Part shown: in pieces, positions 1 to 7,437 of the stretch | How the letters are laid out: every line of letters begins with the position of its first letter | Position numbering within the stretch: position 1 is the stretch's first letter | NCBI RefSeq assembly: GCF_009935905.1 | Contig: NZ_PREX01000025.1 | Coordinates: 1-34,247 of the forward strand | Reading direction: 5' to 3' | Length of the DNA stretch: 34,247 nucleotides | From: Alkalibacterium sp. MB6 | GTDB lineage: Bacteria; Bacillota; Bacilli; Lactobacillales; Carnobacteriaceae_A | Notes under the pieces: generated by a model | What the model was told of the DNA's origin: nothing | The model's input: only the letters and a program-made list of their open reading frames with translations | Databases searched by the model: none | Program-made: the position numbers and the translations under genes

Positions 1-77
1 TGGCGGAATAGGTAGACGCACAGGACTTAAAATCCTGCGGAGGTTTCTCCGTGCCGGTTCGATTCCGGCCCTCGGTA
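1..77 (+). tRNA. tRNA-Leu(TAA), 5' end cut by window edge
   Basis: The long variable arm and the anticodon loop cttaaaa (anticodon TAA) identify a class II leucine tRNA. The T arm gccgg/ccggc and the 3' acceptor strand cctcggt plus discriminator A77 are present. The 5' acceptor strand lies before base 1, so the window begins at about tRNA position 8. No CCA is encoded. Confidence 0.95.
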
Positions 78-88
78 TTAACACTTTT

Positions 89-162
89 GCACCCTTAGCT
101 CAATTGGATAGAGTACCTGACTACGAATCAGGCGGTTAGAGGTTCGAGTCCTCTAGGGTGCA
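89..162 (+). tRNA. tRNA-Arg(ACG)
   Basis: Acceptor strands gcaccct/agggtgc close the cloverleaf. The anticodon stem cctga/tcagg encloses the loop ctacgaa, giving ACG, whose A34 is normally deaminated to inosine by TadA to read CGN codons. Discriminator is A; no CCA is encoded. Confidence 0.97.
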
Positions 163-176
163 TTATTACTTTTAAA

Positions 177-250
177 CGGGAAGTAGCTCAGCTTGGTAGA
201 GCACTTGGTTTGGGACCAAGGGGTCGCAGGTTCGAATCCTGTCTTCCCGA
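177..250 (+). tRNA. tRNA-Pro(TGG)
   Basis: Acceptor cgggaag/cttcccg; anticodon stem cttgg/ccaag with loop tttggga gives TGG. Discriminator A250; no encoded CCA. Confidence 0.97.
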
Positions 251-264
251 TTGTTTATTGTAAT

Positions 265-338
265 GGCGGTGTAGCTCAGCTGGCTAGAGCGTACGGTTCA
301 TACCCGTGAGGTCGGGGGTTCGATCCCCTCCGCCGCTA
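265..338 (+). tRNA. tRNA-Met(CAT), elongator
   Basis: Anticodon stem tacgg/ccgtg with loop ttcatac gives CAT. The acceptor ggcggtg/cgccgct is paired at position 1-72 by a G-T wobble, unlike the initiator's C-A mismatch. From memory the sequence closely resembles the Bacillus elongator methionine tRNA. Discriminator A338; no CCA. Confidence 0.9.
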
Positions 339-345
339 TTGAAGC

Positions 346-419
346 GGACCTTTAGCTCAGTTGGTTAGAGCAAACGGCTCATAACCGTTCGGTCGCAGGT
401 TCGAGTCCTGCAAGGTCCA
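346..419 (+). tRNA. tRNA-Ile2(CAT), probable lysidine-modified
   Basis: The anticodon is CAT (loop ctcataa, stem aacgg/ccgtt). The body, with acceptor ggacctt/aaggtcc, resembles Firmicute tRNA-Ile2, in which TilS converts C34 to lysidine so that it reads ATA. Automatic callers may label it Met. The order Met-Ile2-fMet resembles the Met-Ile-Ser-fMet order I recall from the B. subtilis trnB cluster. Confidence 0.85.
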
Positions 420-433
420 TTATTTATTATTAT

Positions 434-506
434 CGCGGAGTAGAGCAGTTGGCAGCTCGTCGGGCTCATAACCCGGAGGTCGCAGGTTCGAGTCCTGCCT
501 CCGCAA
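434..506 (+). tRNA. Initiator tRNA-fMet(CAT)
   Basis: It has both initiator hallmarks: a C1-A72 mismatch (cgcggag against ctccgca) and three G-C pairs at the base of the anticodon stem (cgggctcataacccg). Discriminator A506; no CCA encoded. Confidence 0.95.
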
Positions 507-594
507 TTTGCTTTAGCAACAACAGCTATAGCATGCGTAACGAAGTGTAGCGCGCTTGGACGCCAGTCCACAGTGTGACTTACAATAATTATTT
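507..594 (+). other. Long palindrome-rich spacer inside the tRNA cluster
   Basis: This 88-base gap is far longer than most gaps in the cluster (about 8 to 28 bases). It contains several short palindromes or hairpins: ttgc-ttta-gcaa, gctatagc, gcatgc, agcgcgct and tggac-gcca-gtcca. No cloverleaf, promoter or reading frame with a ribosome site is visible. It could be a dispersed small repeat or the relic of a lost tRNA gene. Confidence 0.5.
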
Positions 595-667
595 GGTCCC
601 GTAGTGTAGCGGTTATCACGCCTGCCTGTCACGCAGGAGATCGCGGGTTCGATTCCCGTCGGGACCG
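595..667 (+). tRNA. tRNA-Asp(GTC), copy 1
   Basis: Acceptor ggtcccg/cgggacc; anticodon stem cctgc/gcagg with loop ctgtcac gives GTC. Discriminator G667 is the usual identity base for aspartate. An identical copy lies at 1168-1240. Confidence 0.97.
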
Positions 668-674
668 TATTTAT

Positions 675-745
675 GCGGGTGTAGTTTAGTGGTAAAACCA
701 CAGCCTTCCAAGCTGTTGTCGGGAGTTCGATTCTCCTCACCCGCT
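675..745 (+). tRNA. tRNA-Gly(TCC), copy 1
   Basis: Acceptor gcgggtg/cacccgc; anticodon stem acagc/gctgt with loop cttccaa gives TCC. Discriminator T745. An identical copy lies at 1341-1411. Confidence 0.97.
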
Positions 746-773
746 TTATACTGATAAAGTATAGTGAAAATTA

Positions 774-847
<74 letters not shown>

Positions 848-871
848 TTATATCAATTATACAATTGATAT

Positions 872-960
872 GGGGAAGTACTCAAGTGGCTGAAGAGGCG
901 CCCCTGCTAAGGGTGTAGGTCGGTTTTGCCGGCGCGAGGGTTCAAATCCCTCCTTCTCCG
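872..960 (+). tRNA. tRNA-Ser(GCT)
   Basis: Class II tRNA with a long variable arm. The anticodon loop ctgctaa gives GCT. Acceptor ggggaag/cttctcc and discriminator G960, the base usually found in serine tRNAs. Confidence 0.96.
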
Positions 961-978
961 TTCTTTAAAATTTATTTT

Positions 979-1050
979 GGCCCCTTGGTCAAGCGGTTAA
1001 GACACCGCCCTTTCACGGCGGTAACACGGGTTCGAATCCCGTAGGGGTCA
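979..1050 (+). tRNA. tRNA-Glu(TTC)
   Basis: Acceptor ggcccct/aggggtc with a G-T wobble; anticodon stem ccgcc/ggcgg with loop ctttcac gives TTC. Discriminator A1050; no CCA. Glu-tRNA is also the substrate for amidation to Gln-tRNA in many Firmicutes, but that cannot be judged here. Confidence 0.97.
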
Positions 1051-1059
1051 TGTTAATAT

Positions 1060-1149
1060 GGAGGATTACCCAAGTCCGGCTTAAGGGAACGGTCTTGAAA
1101 ACCGTCAGGCGTGTAAAAACGCGCGTGGGTTCGAATCCCACATCCTCCT
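1060..1149 (+). tRNA. tRNA-Ser(TGA) with T discriminator
   Basis: Class II tRNA; anticodon stem acggt/accgt with loop cttgaaa gives TGA. Acceptor ggaggat/atcctcc is perfectly paired and leaves T1149 at the discriminator position, unlike the G of the serine tRNA at 872-960. The variable arm is the main SerRS identity element in bacteria, so charging is still expected. Confidence 0.94.
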
Positions 1150-1167
1150 TCTTATAAATTAAGTAAA

Positions 1168-1240
1168 GGTCCCGTAGTGTAGCGGTTATCACGCCTGCCT
1201 GTCACGCAGGAGATCGCGGGTTCGATTCCCGTCGGGACCG
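1168..1240 (+). tRNA. tRNA-Asp(GTC), copy 2
   Basis: Identical over all 73 bases to the copy at 595-667, and the following bases tattta also match, which suggests recent duplication or gene conversion. Confidence 0.97.
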
Positions 1241-1257
1241 TATTTATTTTGTGTTTA

Positions 1258-1330
1258 GGCGCTGTAGCTCAGTTGGTAGAGCAACGGATTGAAGCTCCGT
1301 GTGTCGGCAGTTCGACTCTGTCCAGCGCCA
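1258..1330 (+). tRNA. tRNA-Phe(GAA)
   Basis: Acceptor ggcgctg/cagcgcc; anticodon stem acgga/tccgt with loop ttgaagc gives GAA followed by G37. In B. subtilis position 37 is A. From memory, G37 is common in lactic acid bacteria, where it would be a TrmD-type m1G rather than an isopentenyl-A site. Confidence 0.95.
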
Positions 1331-1340
1331 TTCTTGATTT

Positions 1341-1411
1341 GCGGGTGTAGTTTAGTGGTAAAACCACAGCCTTCCAAGCTGTTGTCGGGAGTTCGATTCT
1401 CCTCACCCGCT
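1341..1411 (+). tRNA. tRNA-Gly(TCC), copy 2
   Basis: Identical over 71 bases to the copy at 675-745. It is the last gene of the cluster, 13 bases before the A-tract of the terminator. Confidence 0.97.
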
Positions 1412-1424
1412 TAAAAATCAAACT

Positions 1425-1466
1425 GAAAAAAAGCAACCTCGATAATTAATCGGGTTGCTTTTTTTG
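1425..1466. terminator. Bidirectional terminator between tRNA cluster and orphan membrane gene
   Basis: The stem gcaacc (1433-1438) / ggttgc (1453-1458), extended by cgat/atcg inside, is flanked by seven A's on the left and seven T's on the right. It can therefore end the tRNA transcript on the plus strand and the converging gene at 1512-1991 on the minus strand. Confidence 0.9.
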
Positions 1467-1511
1467 TTTTATTCATTAACTTTCATAGTGATTTCGTTAG
1501 TAGATACGACG

Positions 1512-1991
1512 TTATTGGTTTCTACGAAGGAGAGCAGCCCCTAAGATTATGAATGGTAGTTGACTATATACAACTACCTCAGATATAAAGCGTGTGTGGA
1601 TATAAAATGACAAGATGCTTAGGATGCCAAAACTGAGTAAGACTGCCATTATGTTGTAAAAACCCCCCATTTCAAATTGAACAAAAATACTCTTTATTTG
1701 TATCAGAAAAGAGGTCATCAATAGAATGAGAAGCATATACCATGAATAGTATAGTCCAAAAAAGAGTGCTATTATTAATAGAAGACCTTCAGCAATGAAT
1801 AGTGTTTTTTTTATATGATTATTATGAGGAAAAATATGTAGGGCTTTCTTACTTAAGTGGGTTAAGAAGATATAAAGAAATATCAAAACAATCGAAAAAG
1901 AAAACTCTTGGTAGTATAATGCAAAAAGTGTTCCAATAGCTGGGGGGCCTATGATGTATAGCCATTCAACTTTAATTTTTCTGTTAGACAA
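1512..1991 (-). CDS. Small multi-pass membrane protein of unknown function
   Basis: I do not recognise this 159-residue protein. It is very hydrophobic, with about five or six membrane segments (roughly residues 10-27, 29-47, 64-82, 84-101, 112-131 and 138-156), short polar loops, and the basic residues KKAL and HIKK between helices 2 and 3. No catalytic motif is visible. The start is a TTG at 1991 with only a weak GAAAG-like ribosome site upstream, so the true start could differ. It is the only minus-strand gene in the window, sits alone between a tRNA cluster and metK, and is AT-rich. That position would fit an accessory or lineage-specific gene. Its transcript would end at the shared hairpin at 1425-1466. 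Confidence 0.6.
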   Translation of the reverse strand: MSNRKIKVEWLYIIGPPAIGTLFALYYQEFSFSIVLIFLYIFLTHLSKKALHIFPHNNHIKKTLFIAEGLLLIIALFFGLYYSWYMLLILLMTSFLIQIKSIFVQFEMGGFYNIMAVLLSFGILSILSFYIHTRFISEVVVYSQLPFIILGAALLRRNQ

Positions 1992-2136
1992 GTTATCACA
2001 ACTTTCATTTATATGGTTACTAATAGTTTACCACTTTTATAACTGGTGTACACAGGACTCTTTGTCAATTTAACCGATTATACTTAAGTTATAAGAACTT
2101 TCTTACTAAAAAGAGAATGAATACTTTCTTAATCTA

Positions 2137-2145
2137 TGTTAAAAT
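2137..2145 (+). promoter_or_regulatory. Extended -10 promoter of metK
   Basis: TGTTAAAAT is an extended -10 element (TG, one base, TAAAAT). No good -35 is seen 16-18 bases upstream. The predicted start of transcription, about 2152, coincides with the first base of the riboswitch, which supports the call. Confidence 0.55.
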
Positions 2146-2151
2146 AGTATA

Positions 2152-2224
2152 GGTTTACAATGAATTCCCGATAGGACGGCCACAACCGGTCGGAAGCCTT
2201 GTAACCGAATAGTTAAGGGGGAAT
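2152..2224 (+). promoter_or_regulatory. SMK box (SAM-III) riboswitch of metK
   Basis: The leader carries the conserved blocks of the SMK box: ttcccgataggac (2165-2177), a variable hairpin (cggcc/ggtcg), gccttgtaaccgaat (2196-2210), and the Shine-Dalgarno run gggggaat (2217-2224). The anti-SD ttccc (2165-2169) can pair with gggaa (2219-2223), which hides the ribosome site when SAM is bound. The upstream ggtttacaa (2152-2160) can pair with ttgtaacc (2199-2206) as the alternative ON structure. This riboswitch class is established for metK leaders of Lactobacillales and controls translation. Confidence 0.92.
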
Positions 2225-2228
2225 AAAA

Positions 2229-3425
2229 ATGACAGAAAGAAGATTATTTACATCGGAGTCTGTAACAGAAGGGCATCCAGATAAGATTGCAGATCAAATC
2301 AGCGATGCTATATTAGATGCTATCTTAGCCAAAGATCCAGAGGCTAGAGTAGCTTGCGAAACGATGGTAACAACTGGCTTAGTATTAATTGCTGGAGAAA
2401 TTCGAACAGAAACGTACGTTGATATGCAAAAAGTTGCAAGAGACACGATTAGAGATATTGGTTATACGCGAGCAAAGTATGGTTTTGATGCCGATACATG
2501 TGCAGTCTTAGTATCTATTGATGACCAGTCACCTGATATTGCTGTAGGGGTCGATGACTCTGTTGAATACAAATCAGAAGAGCATGATGAACTGGATAAA
2601 ATAGGAGCGGGCGATCAAGGCTTAATGTTTGGCTTTGCTTCAAATGAAACACCTGAAATGATGCCACTACCTATATCATTGAGTCATAAACTAACTAAGC
2701 AATTAGCAACGGTTAGAAAAGATGGGACTTTGGATTACTTAAGACCAGATGGAAAAGCACAAGTGACAGTTGAATATGGCGAAGGCGATATTCCAGAACG
2801 AATTGATGCGATTGTCATCAGTACACAGCATCATCCTGATGTAACCTATGAGCAATTAAAAAAAGATATTATCAAGCATGTTATTCAAGAAGTCATTCCT
2901 GAAGTGTGGCTGGATGATGAAACGAAGTACTATATTAATCCAACAGGTCGCTTTGTTGTAGGGGGCCCTCAAGGAGATGCTGGCTTAACAGGTCGAAAAA
3001 TAATTGTCGATACTTATGGCGGCTACGCTCGTCATGGTGGCGGTGCATTTTCTGGCAAAGATGCAACTAAAGTGGATCGTTCAGCAAGCTATGTGGCTCG
3101 CTACATTGCTAAAAACATGGTAGCTGCTGGATTAGCTGATAAAGTTGAAGTTCAACTGGCGTATGCCATTGGAGTCGCTCAACCAGTATCCATATCTGTT
3201 GATACGTTTGAAACAGGAAAGGTCTCTGAAAAAGAGATGATTGAAGCGATTAGAAAAACATTTGATTTAAGACCAGCTGGAATTATTAAAATGCTAGATT
3301 TAAAGCGTCCTATTTATAAACAAACAGCTGCTTACGGTCACTTCGGTCGATTGGACTTAGATTTACCTTGGGAACGCACAGATAAAGCGGATAATTTATT
3401 AATGGTACTTGGAAAAGGCAAATAA
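2229..3425 (+). CDS. metK: S-adenosylmethionine synthetase
   Basis: MetK makes S-adenosylmethionine from methionine and ATP, releasing phosphate and pyrophosphate, in the cytosol. The 398-residue length is normal for the family. Visible signatures are the N-terminal [14 protein letters not shown] (His16 and Lys19 near the ATP phosphates), the loop [10 protein letters not shown] near residue 120, and the glycine-rich [17 protein letters not shown] near residue 276. The ATG lies 7 bases behind the GGGGG ribosome site that is part of the SMK box. SAM made by this enzyme should therefore shut off its own translation. The gene is monocistronic, with its own promoter and a strong terminator. Confidence 0.98.
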   Translation: MTERRLFTSESVTEGHPDKIADQISDAILDAILAKDPEARVACETMVTTGLVLIAGEIRTETYVDMQKVARDTIRDIGYTRAKYGFDADTCAVLVSIDDQSPDIAVGVDDSVEYKSEEHDELDKIGAGDQGLMFGFASNETPEMMPLPISLSHKLTKQLATVRKDGTLDYLRPDGKAQVTVEYGEGDIPERIDAIVISTQHHPDVTYEQLKKDIIKHVIQEVIPEVWLDDETKYYINPTGRFVVGGPQGDAGLTGRKIIVDTYGGYARHGGGAFSGKDATKVDRSASYVARYIAKNMVAAGLADKVEVQLAYAIGVAQPVSISVDTFETGKVSEKEMIEAIRKTFDLRPAGIIKMLDLKRPIYKQTAAYGHFGRLDLDLPWERTDKADNLLMVLGKGK

Positions 3426-3438
3426 ACTAAATAACACC

Positions 3439-3482
3439 AAAAAGTACAGGGTTTCAGTTCCATTGAAATTCTGTACTTTTCA
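3439..3482 (+). terminator. metK terminator
   Basis: A long hairpin pairs aaaagtacag (3440-3449) with ctgtactttt (3471-3480). The inner arms gtttca/tgaaat can extend the stem. The T-run forms the end of the 3' arm. Confidence 0.85.
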
Positions 3483-3524
3483 TTTAAGCGAATAATATAA
3501 CTATATAAAGTAAGGAGTGACTGT

Positions 3525-4784
3525 ATGATAAACATTCAAGAAGGAGTCAAGTTACATGTCATACCTACCAAGACGTTTAAAACACTATCCATTCAATTGA
3601 TGTTTAAAACAACTTTAAAAAAAGAGACGATTACCGAGCGAGCGTTGCTCTCTTATTTACTTGAAACAAATAGCCTTAATTATCCAACACAGACAGACTT
3701 TAGAAAACGATTGAGTGAGCTATATGGAGCTGAGTACTATACTGACGTTAGTAGGATAGGAAATGCCCATATACTATCGATTAATATGGATATCGTTAAT
3801 GATAGTTACTTGGATCAAACGGGACTCTTTGAAGATGTTATTGATTTTTTATACCAGACACTTTATCACCCTCATGTATTTGATCATGCGTTTCATGGGC
3901 CAACCTTTGACAGAGAAGTGACTAATCTAAAGGATGAGTATGCTTCGCGAATTGATGATAAAGAAGACTATGCTGCAATGAAATTAATGGATTTGTTTTT
4001 TGAATCAGGCAAGCATAGTATGCCTATTCTAGGAGTAGAAGAAGAGCTTCAGAAACTAAATCCCAAACGGTTGTATGACAGTTATAAAGACATGTTGTTG
4101 CACGATGAATTAGACATTATTATATTAGGAGATATTGAAACGGACCGTGTGAAAACCGCATTTGAACCATGGACATTTGGACCTAGATCTAAGTCAAATG
4201 CTAGTATTTTTCAAAAGATAAAACGATCAAAAGTAATGAAGCGATTTGAAGAGAGTCAAGATATTCACCAGACGAAATTAGCTATCGGTTTTCGTTTGCC
4301 CGTTTATTTCAAGGAAGAAGACTTCGCTGCTGGGCTCATTTTTGATGGCCTTATTGGCGGGTACACACATTCAAAGTTATTTACTAGAGTTCGAGAAAAA
4401 GAGGGCTTAGCCTACGCTATATCCAGTGATTTAGATAGTTTTAGAGGGTTAATGCTTGTGACAGCAGGTATTGATGATGATAAATCGCAAAAAGTAGAAG
4501 ATATGATAGTAGAAGAATTAAAAACATTACAAGAAGGGCACTTTAGTGAATCTGACCTCCAATTAACCAAAGCTTTGATAAAAAATGAGTTTATGCAAAC
4601 CTTGGATCACCCTGACAGCATTATAGCTAGTCTTTACAGTGATATATTAATTAACGGACCAGTTTGGAGTATCGATGACTGGGTCGAGACAATTGATGCA
4701 GTAACCAAACAAGACGTACAGCGACTGGCAAAAACATGTACGCAGGAAGCTGTGTTCTTATTAAGGGGTGAAAAGAGTTCATGA
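3525..4784 (+). CDS. ymfF: YmfF (YfmF), catalytically dead M16-like protein
   Basis: This 419-residue protein belongs to the PqqL/insulinase-like M16 fold, in the YmfF branch that databases label EF-P 5-aminopentanol modification-associated. M16 proteins work as pairs of a catalytic and a non-catalytic partner. Here the zinc motif HxxEH is absent; the corresponding helix reads ERALLSYLLET (about residues 38-48), so this is the inactive partner. The RLRVREKEGLAY-type element of the second half appears as KLFTRVREKEGLAYAISS (near residue 287). The start follows AAGGAG. The stop overlaps the ymfH start by 4 bases (ATGA), implying coupled translation and a YmfF-YmfH complex. Confidence 0.9.
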   Translation: MINIQEGVKLHVIPTKTFKTLSIQLMFKTTLKKETITERALLSYLLETNSLNYPTQTDFRKRLSELYGAEYYTDVSRIGNAHILSINMDIVNDSYLDQTGLFEDVIDFLYQTLYHPHVFDHAFHGPTFDREVTNLKDEYASRIDDKEDYAAMKLMDLFFESGKHSMPILGVEEELQKLNPKRLYDSYKDMLLHDELDIIILGDIETDRVKTAFEPWTFGPRSKSNASIFQKIKRSKVMKRFEESQDIHQTKLAIGFRLPVYFKEEDFAAGLIFDGLIGGYTHSKLFTRVREKEGLAYAISSDLDSFRGLMLVTAGIDDDKSQKVEDMIVEELKTLQEGHFSESDLQLTKALIKNEFMQTLDHPDSIIASLYSDILINGPVWSIDDWVETIDAVTKQDVQRLAKTCTQEAVFLLRGEKSS

Positions 4785-6067
4785 TTGTGAAAAACTATAA
4801 AAGACTGGATGAACAAGTCATAACAACTTTGTTGGATAACGGTTTAACTGTTCACCTATTACCTAAAAACAATTACCATAAAACCATTGGGGTTCTCTAT
4901 ACGGATTTTGGCTCAATTGATACAAAATTTATACCAAAAGGGCACACCGACCTCAAGTCATATCCTCCTGGAATCGCTCATTTTCTTGAACACACCTTGT
5001 TTATTAAAGAAAAAGGGGATGTGTCTCAAGAGTTTTCTAAATTAGGAGCATCTGCCAATGCGTTTACAAGCTATAGCAAAACAGCTTATCAATTTTCTAC
5101 TACAGAACATGTGAGAGAAAATGTAACAACACTGCTGGATTTTGTACAGCAACCTTATTTTACTAAGGAATCTGTTGAAAAAGAAAAAGGAATTATTTCT
5201 CAAGAAATTCACCTATATAAAGATGACCCGGACTGGACATTGATGCTTGGCTTAATTGGGAATTTGTATCCTACACATCCTGTTAGTGATGATATAGCTG
5301 GGACCGAAGACAGTATAGAAAAGATAACACCGGAATTGCTGTATGAAGTGTATGATCATTTTTACCAGCCTGGTAATATGACTCTCCTTTTGGTGGGCAA
5401 ACTGGATGCAAAAGAGTTAATAGGATTGATAGAAGAAAATCAACTCAGTAAATCAAGTGTGCCTTCTCAACGACTTTTAAGAAAAGAAGGAGCAGATAAT
5501 TTAGAGACAATCATTCCTTATAAAAAAATAAGTATGCAAATTAGTAAGCCTAAAGCGTTAGTTGGCATAAGAGGAAATAAGTACAATTTAAGAGGTGAAG
5601 AAAGACTGCGTCATCTTATTCTTATGGATCTTTTATTGAACATGCTGTTTGGAGATACGTCTTCTACTTATTTGGCAATGTATGATGAAGGACTGATTGA
5701 CGACAGTTTTCAGTTTAATTATACATTCGAGCGACGTTTCGATTATATTAGTTTAGGTGGAGATACTTCCGAACCAGAACGCCTCGTTGATGCGATAAAA
5801 ACAATTTGTTTTAACTATGAGTGGAATCCAGACATTAACGCGGAACATTTCTCTATTATTAAAAAGAGCTTGATTGGACAAGCTTTGCTGTCTATGAATT
5901 CATTAGAATTTTTGGCTGATCAGTTTGTAGAACATGATTTTGAAGCTGTTTCTTTTTATGACACCATAGACATTCTAGAATCTGTCAGTTTAGAAGAAGT
6001 GAAAAGTCTAGCTGCATCATATTTCCTTTCAAGTAACAGTTCATTCTACATCATCGATACAGAGTGA
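4781..6067 (+). CDS. ymfH: YmfH (YfmH), zinc-dependent M16-like peptidase
   Basis: This is the catalytic partner of YmfF. It keeps the inverted zinc motif HFLEH at residues 67-71, and a downstream acidic segment EKGIISQEI (near residue 143) can give the third ligand. Length (428) fits the family. The substrate is unknown. In B. subtilis the ymfF-ymfH pair sits next to ymfI, a dehydrogenase needed to finish the 5-aminopentanol modification of elongation factor P, which explains the database name. No dehydrogenase gene follows here: the next 400 bases are non-coding and then rodZ begins. A role in EF-P modification is therefore only inferred by association. Confidence 0.9.
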   Translation: MIVKNYKRLDEQVITTLLDNGLTVHLLPKNNYHKTIGVLYTDFGSIDTKFIPKGHTDLKSYPPGIAHFLEHTLFIKEKGDVSQEFSKLGASANAFTSYSKTAYQFSTTEHVRENVTTLLDFVQQPYFTKESVEKEKGIISQEIHLYKDDPDWTLMLGLIGNLYPTHPVSDDIAGTEDSIEKITPELLYEVYDHFYQPGNMTLLLVGKLDAKELIGLIEENQLSKSSVPSQRLLRKEGADNLETIIPYKKISMQISKPKALVGIRGNKYNLRGEERLRHLILMDLLLNMLFGDTSSTYLAMYDEGLIDDSFQFNYTFERRFDYISLGGDTSEPERLVDAIKTICFNYEWNPDINAEHFSIIKKSLIGQALLSMNSLEFLADQFVEHDFEAVSFYDTIDILESVSLEEVKSLAASYFLSSNSSFYIIDTE

Positions 6068-6468
6068 CCATCCCACTGGTTTTAAGAAGTGAGCGTTACA
6101 ATTAATGCTTACTTAAACTGTTTAATTTAGTGAAAATCAAGACGGTTAGCTTTATTTATAAAAAACAAGCTAATTGAATCTTTATTCGCTTAGTTTAATT
6201 TTCCATTTTATTGTAAAGAAATCTTTAAAAACCTTTAATAAGAATGCACCTTATATCCTATACTACAATAATCTCGTATGTTATACTTTTATAGATAGAT
6301 ACTACTCTCGAAACGATTAACAGATTAATACACTATTTGAATCAAATATAAAACGATAATATTGAACTGATTGATTAAATGAAGACGAACGGAAGTTGAC
6401 GAAAGTGTATAAGGTTTAAGAGACGCCTCTTAACTAGTTTCTTGAAATACTTTAGGTGGGTGAATAAA
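6068..6468 (+). other. 400-base AT-rich gap between ymfH and rodZ
   Basis: No reading frame with a ribosome site was found. Two hairpins follow the ymfH stop: aagtgagc/gcttactt (6087-6114), and the perfect inverted repeat ttagctt (6146-6152) / aagctaa (6167-6173). Neither has a strong T-run, so they are weak terminator candidates. The rest is AT-rich and holds the candidate rodZ promoter near 6279. This is where ymfI stands in Bacillus; no remnant of a Rossmann-type dehydrogenase is readable. Confidence 0.55.
6279..6287 (+). promoter_or_regulatory. Candidate extended -10 promoter for rodZ-pgsA
   Basis: TGTTATACT matches an extended -10 element. No convincing -35 is present. Transcription would begin near 6294, leaving a leader of about 175 bases before rodZ. 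Confidence 0.35.
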
Positions 6469-7368
6469 GTGAATGATATTGGTGAAAAACTAAAAGAAGC
6501 ACGAAAAGAAAAAGGATATACATTAGATGATCTTCAACAAATAACCAAAATCCAAAAGCGTTATTTGATCGCTGTTGAAGAAGGAAAGCTCGAAGTCCTG
6601 CCCGGGAATTTTTACGCCCGCGCGTTTATTAAACAATATGCTGACTCGGTAGGTTTGAATGGCGAGGAACTTTTAGAGGAGCACACAGATTCTCTGCCAC
6701 AAGCTAATCAGCCTTCTGTGACTAAACAGGTCACAAGTACTCAGACTCGTTCAAGTGGGAAAAATAGCGGCTTTCTTGGCACACTACAAGATAGTTTGCC
6801 TACTATTTTAATTGTCCTCCTTGTCCTCGCCATTATTTTCGCTATTTACTTGGCTATTACAAGTGGAGACCGAAATGATGAGGGGGCCAACTTTATCCAA
6901 GAAAATGGAACTGAAGGAATGGTCGAAGTAGATGGCAATGAAGATGCTATGGATAGCGATGAAGATTCAGAGAATACAGAAGGTTCTGCTACTGACGAGA
7001 ATGAAGATGACGCATCTGACGGAGAAGTAGAGGAGCCAGAAGGTCAAAGTATTGAAGAAACAGATAGTACGACAAATACAACAACTTACACCATCACTGG
7101 GGAACACCCGGAAAACCAGACCATTGTATTATCTGCTGAAGGTGGAGACACATGGGTCAGTGTCGAGATTGATGGCGTCATGGGTAACCAGGCTTTGTTA
7201 ACCAATGGTGAATCACTAACGACGGAGTTTGATAACACAGCTGAAACAGTTAACCTAGTTATTGGGAATGCGGCTGCCACAACCGTCACTTTAAATGATG
7301 AAGCATTACCATATGGCGAAGCTGCTACAGAAGCGGTTCGTCAAGAGATGACTGTGATATTCGAATAA
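6469..7368 (+). CDS. rodZ: RodZ-type cell-shape protein (HTH, single membrane segment)
   Basis: RodZ links the cell-shape machinery to the membrane. The 299-residue protein has the usual order: a cytoplasmic helix-turn-helix at about residues 1-70 (IGEKLKEAR, then LEVLPGNFYARAFIKQYA), one membrane helix at about 111-131, an extracellular linker of about 75 residues very rich in Asp and Glu, and a C-terminal beta domain (about 206-299) resembling DUF4115. I chose the GTG at 6469 because AGGTGGG lies 8 bases upstream and conserved homology begins there; an in-frame TTG at 6442 is less likely. The unusually acidic outer linker is of interest for salt or pH adaptation. pgsA follows after about 70 bases, as in other Firmicutes. 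Confidence 0.9.
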   Translation: MNDIGEKLKEARKEKGYTLDDLQQITKIQKRYLIAVEEGKLEVLPGNFYARAFIKQYADSVGLNGEELLEEHTDSLPQANQPSVTKQVTSTQTRSSGKNSGFLGTLQDSLPTILIVLLVLAIIFAIYLAITSGDRNDEGANFIQENGTEGMVEVDGNEDAMDSDEDSENTEGSATDENEDDASDGEVEEPEGQSIEETDSTTNTTTYTITGEHPENQTIVLSAEGGDTWVSVEIDGVMGNQALLTNGESLTTEFDNTAETVNLVIGNAAATTVTLNDEALPYGEAATEAVRQEMTVIFE

Positions 7369-7437
7369 AAAGGTTACTTGACGTTACTCATTCATTTAGT
7401 GTGAGAATGTGTGTGTCAAATGCCAGGAGGAAAACAA

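Noticed and set aside
365-740. Minus-strand reading frames across the tRNA cluster with CRTRTCD-like peptides
   Set aside because: They are translations of the antisense of tRNA T-arms, a familiar artefact; no ribosome site and full overlap with tRNA genes.
6442-6468. TTG start giving a longer RodZ
   Set aside because: No ribosome site upstream, and the extra residues are encoded by the AGGTGGG site that serves the GTG at 6469.
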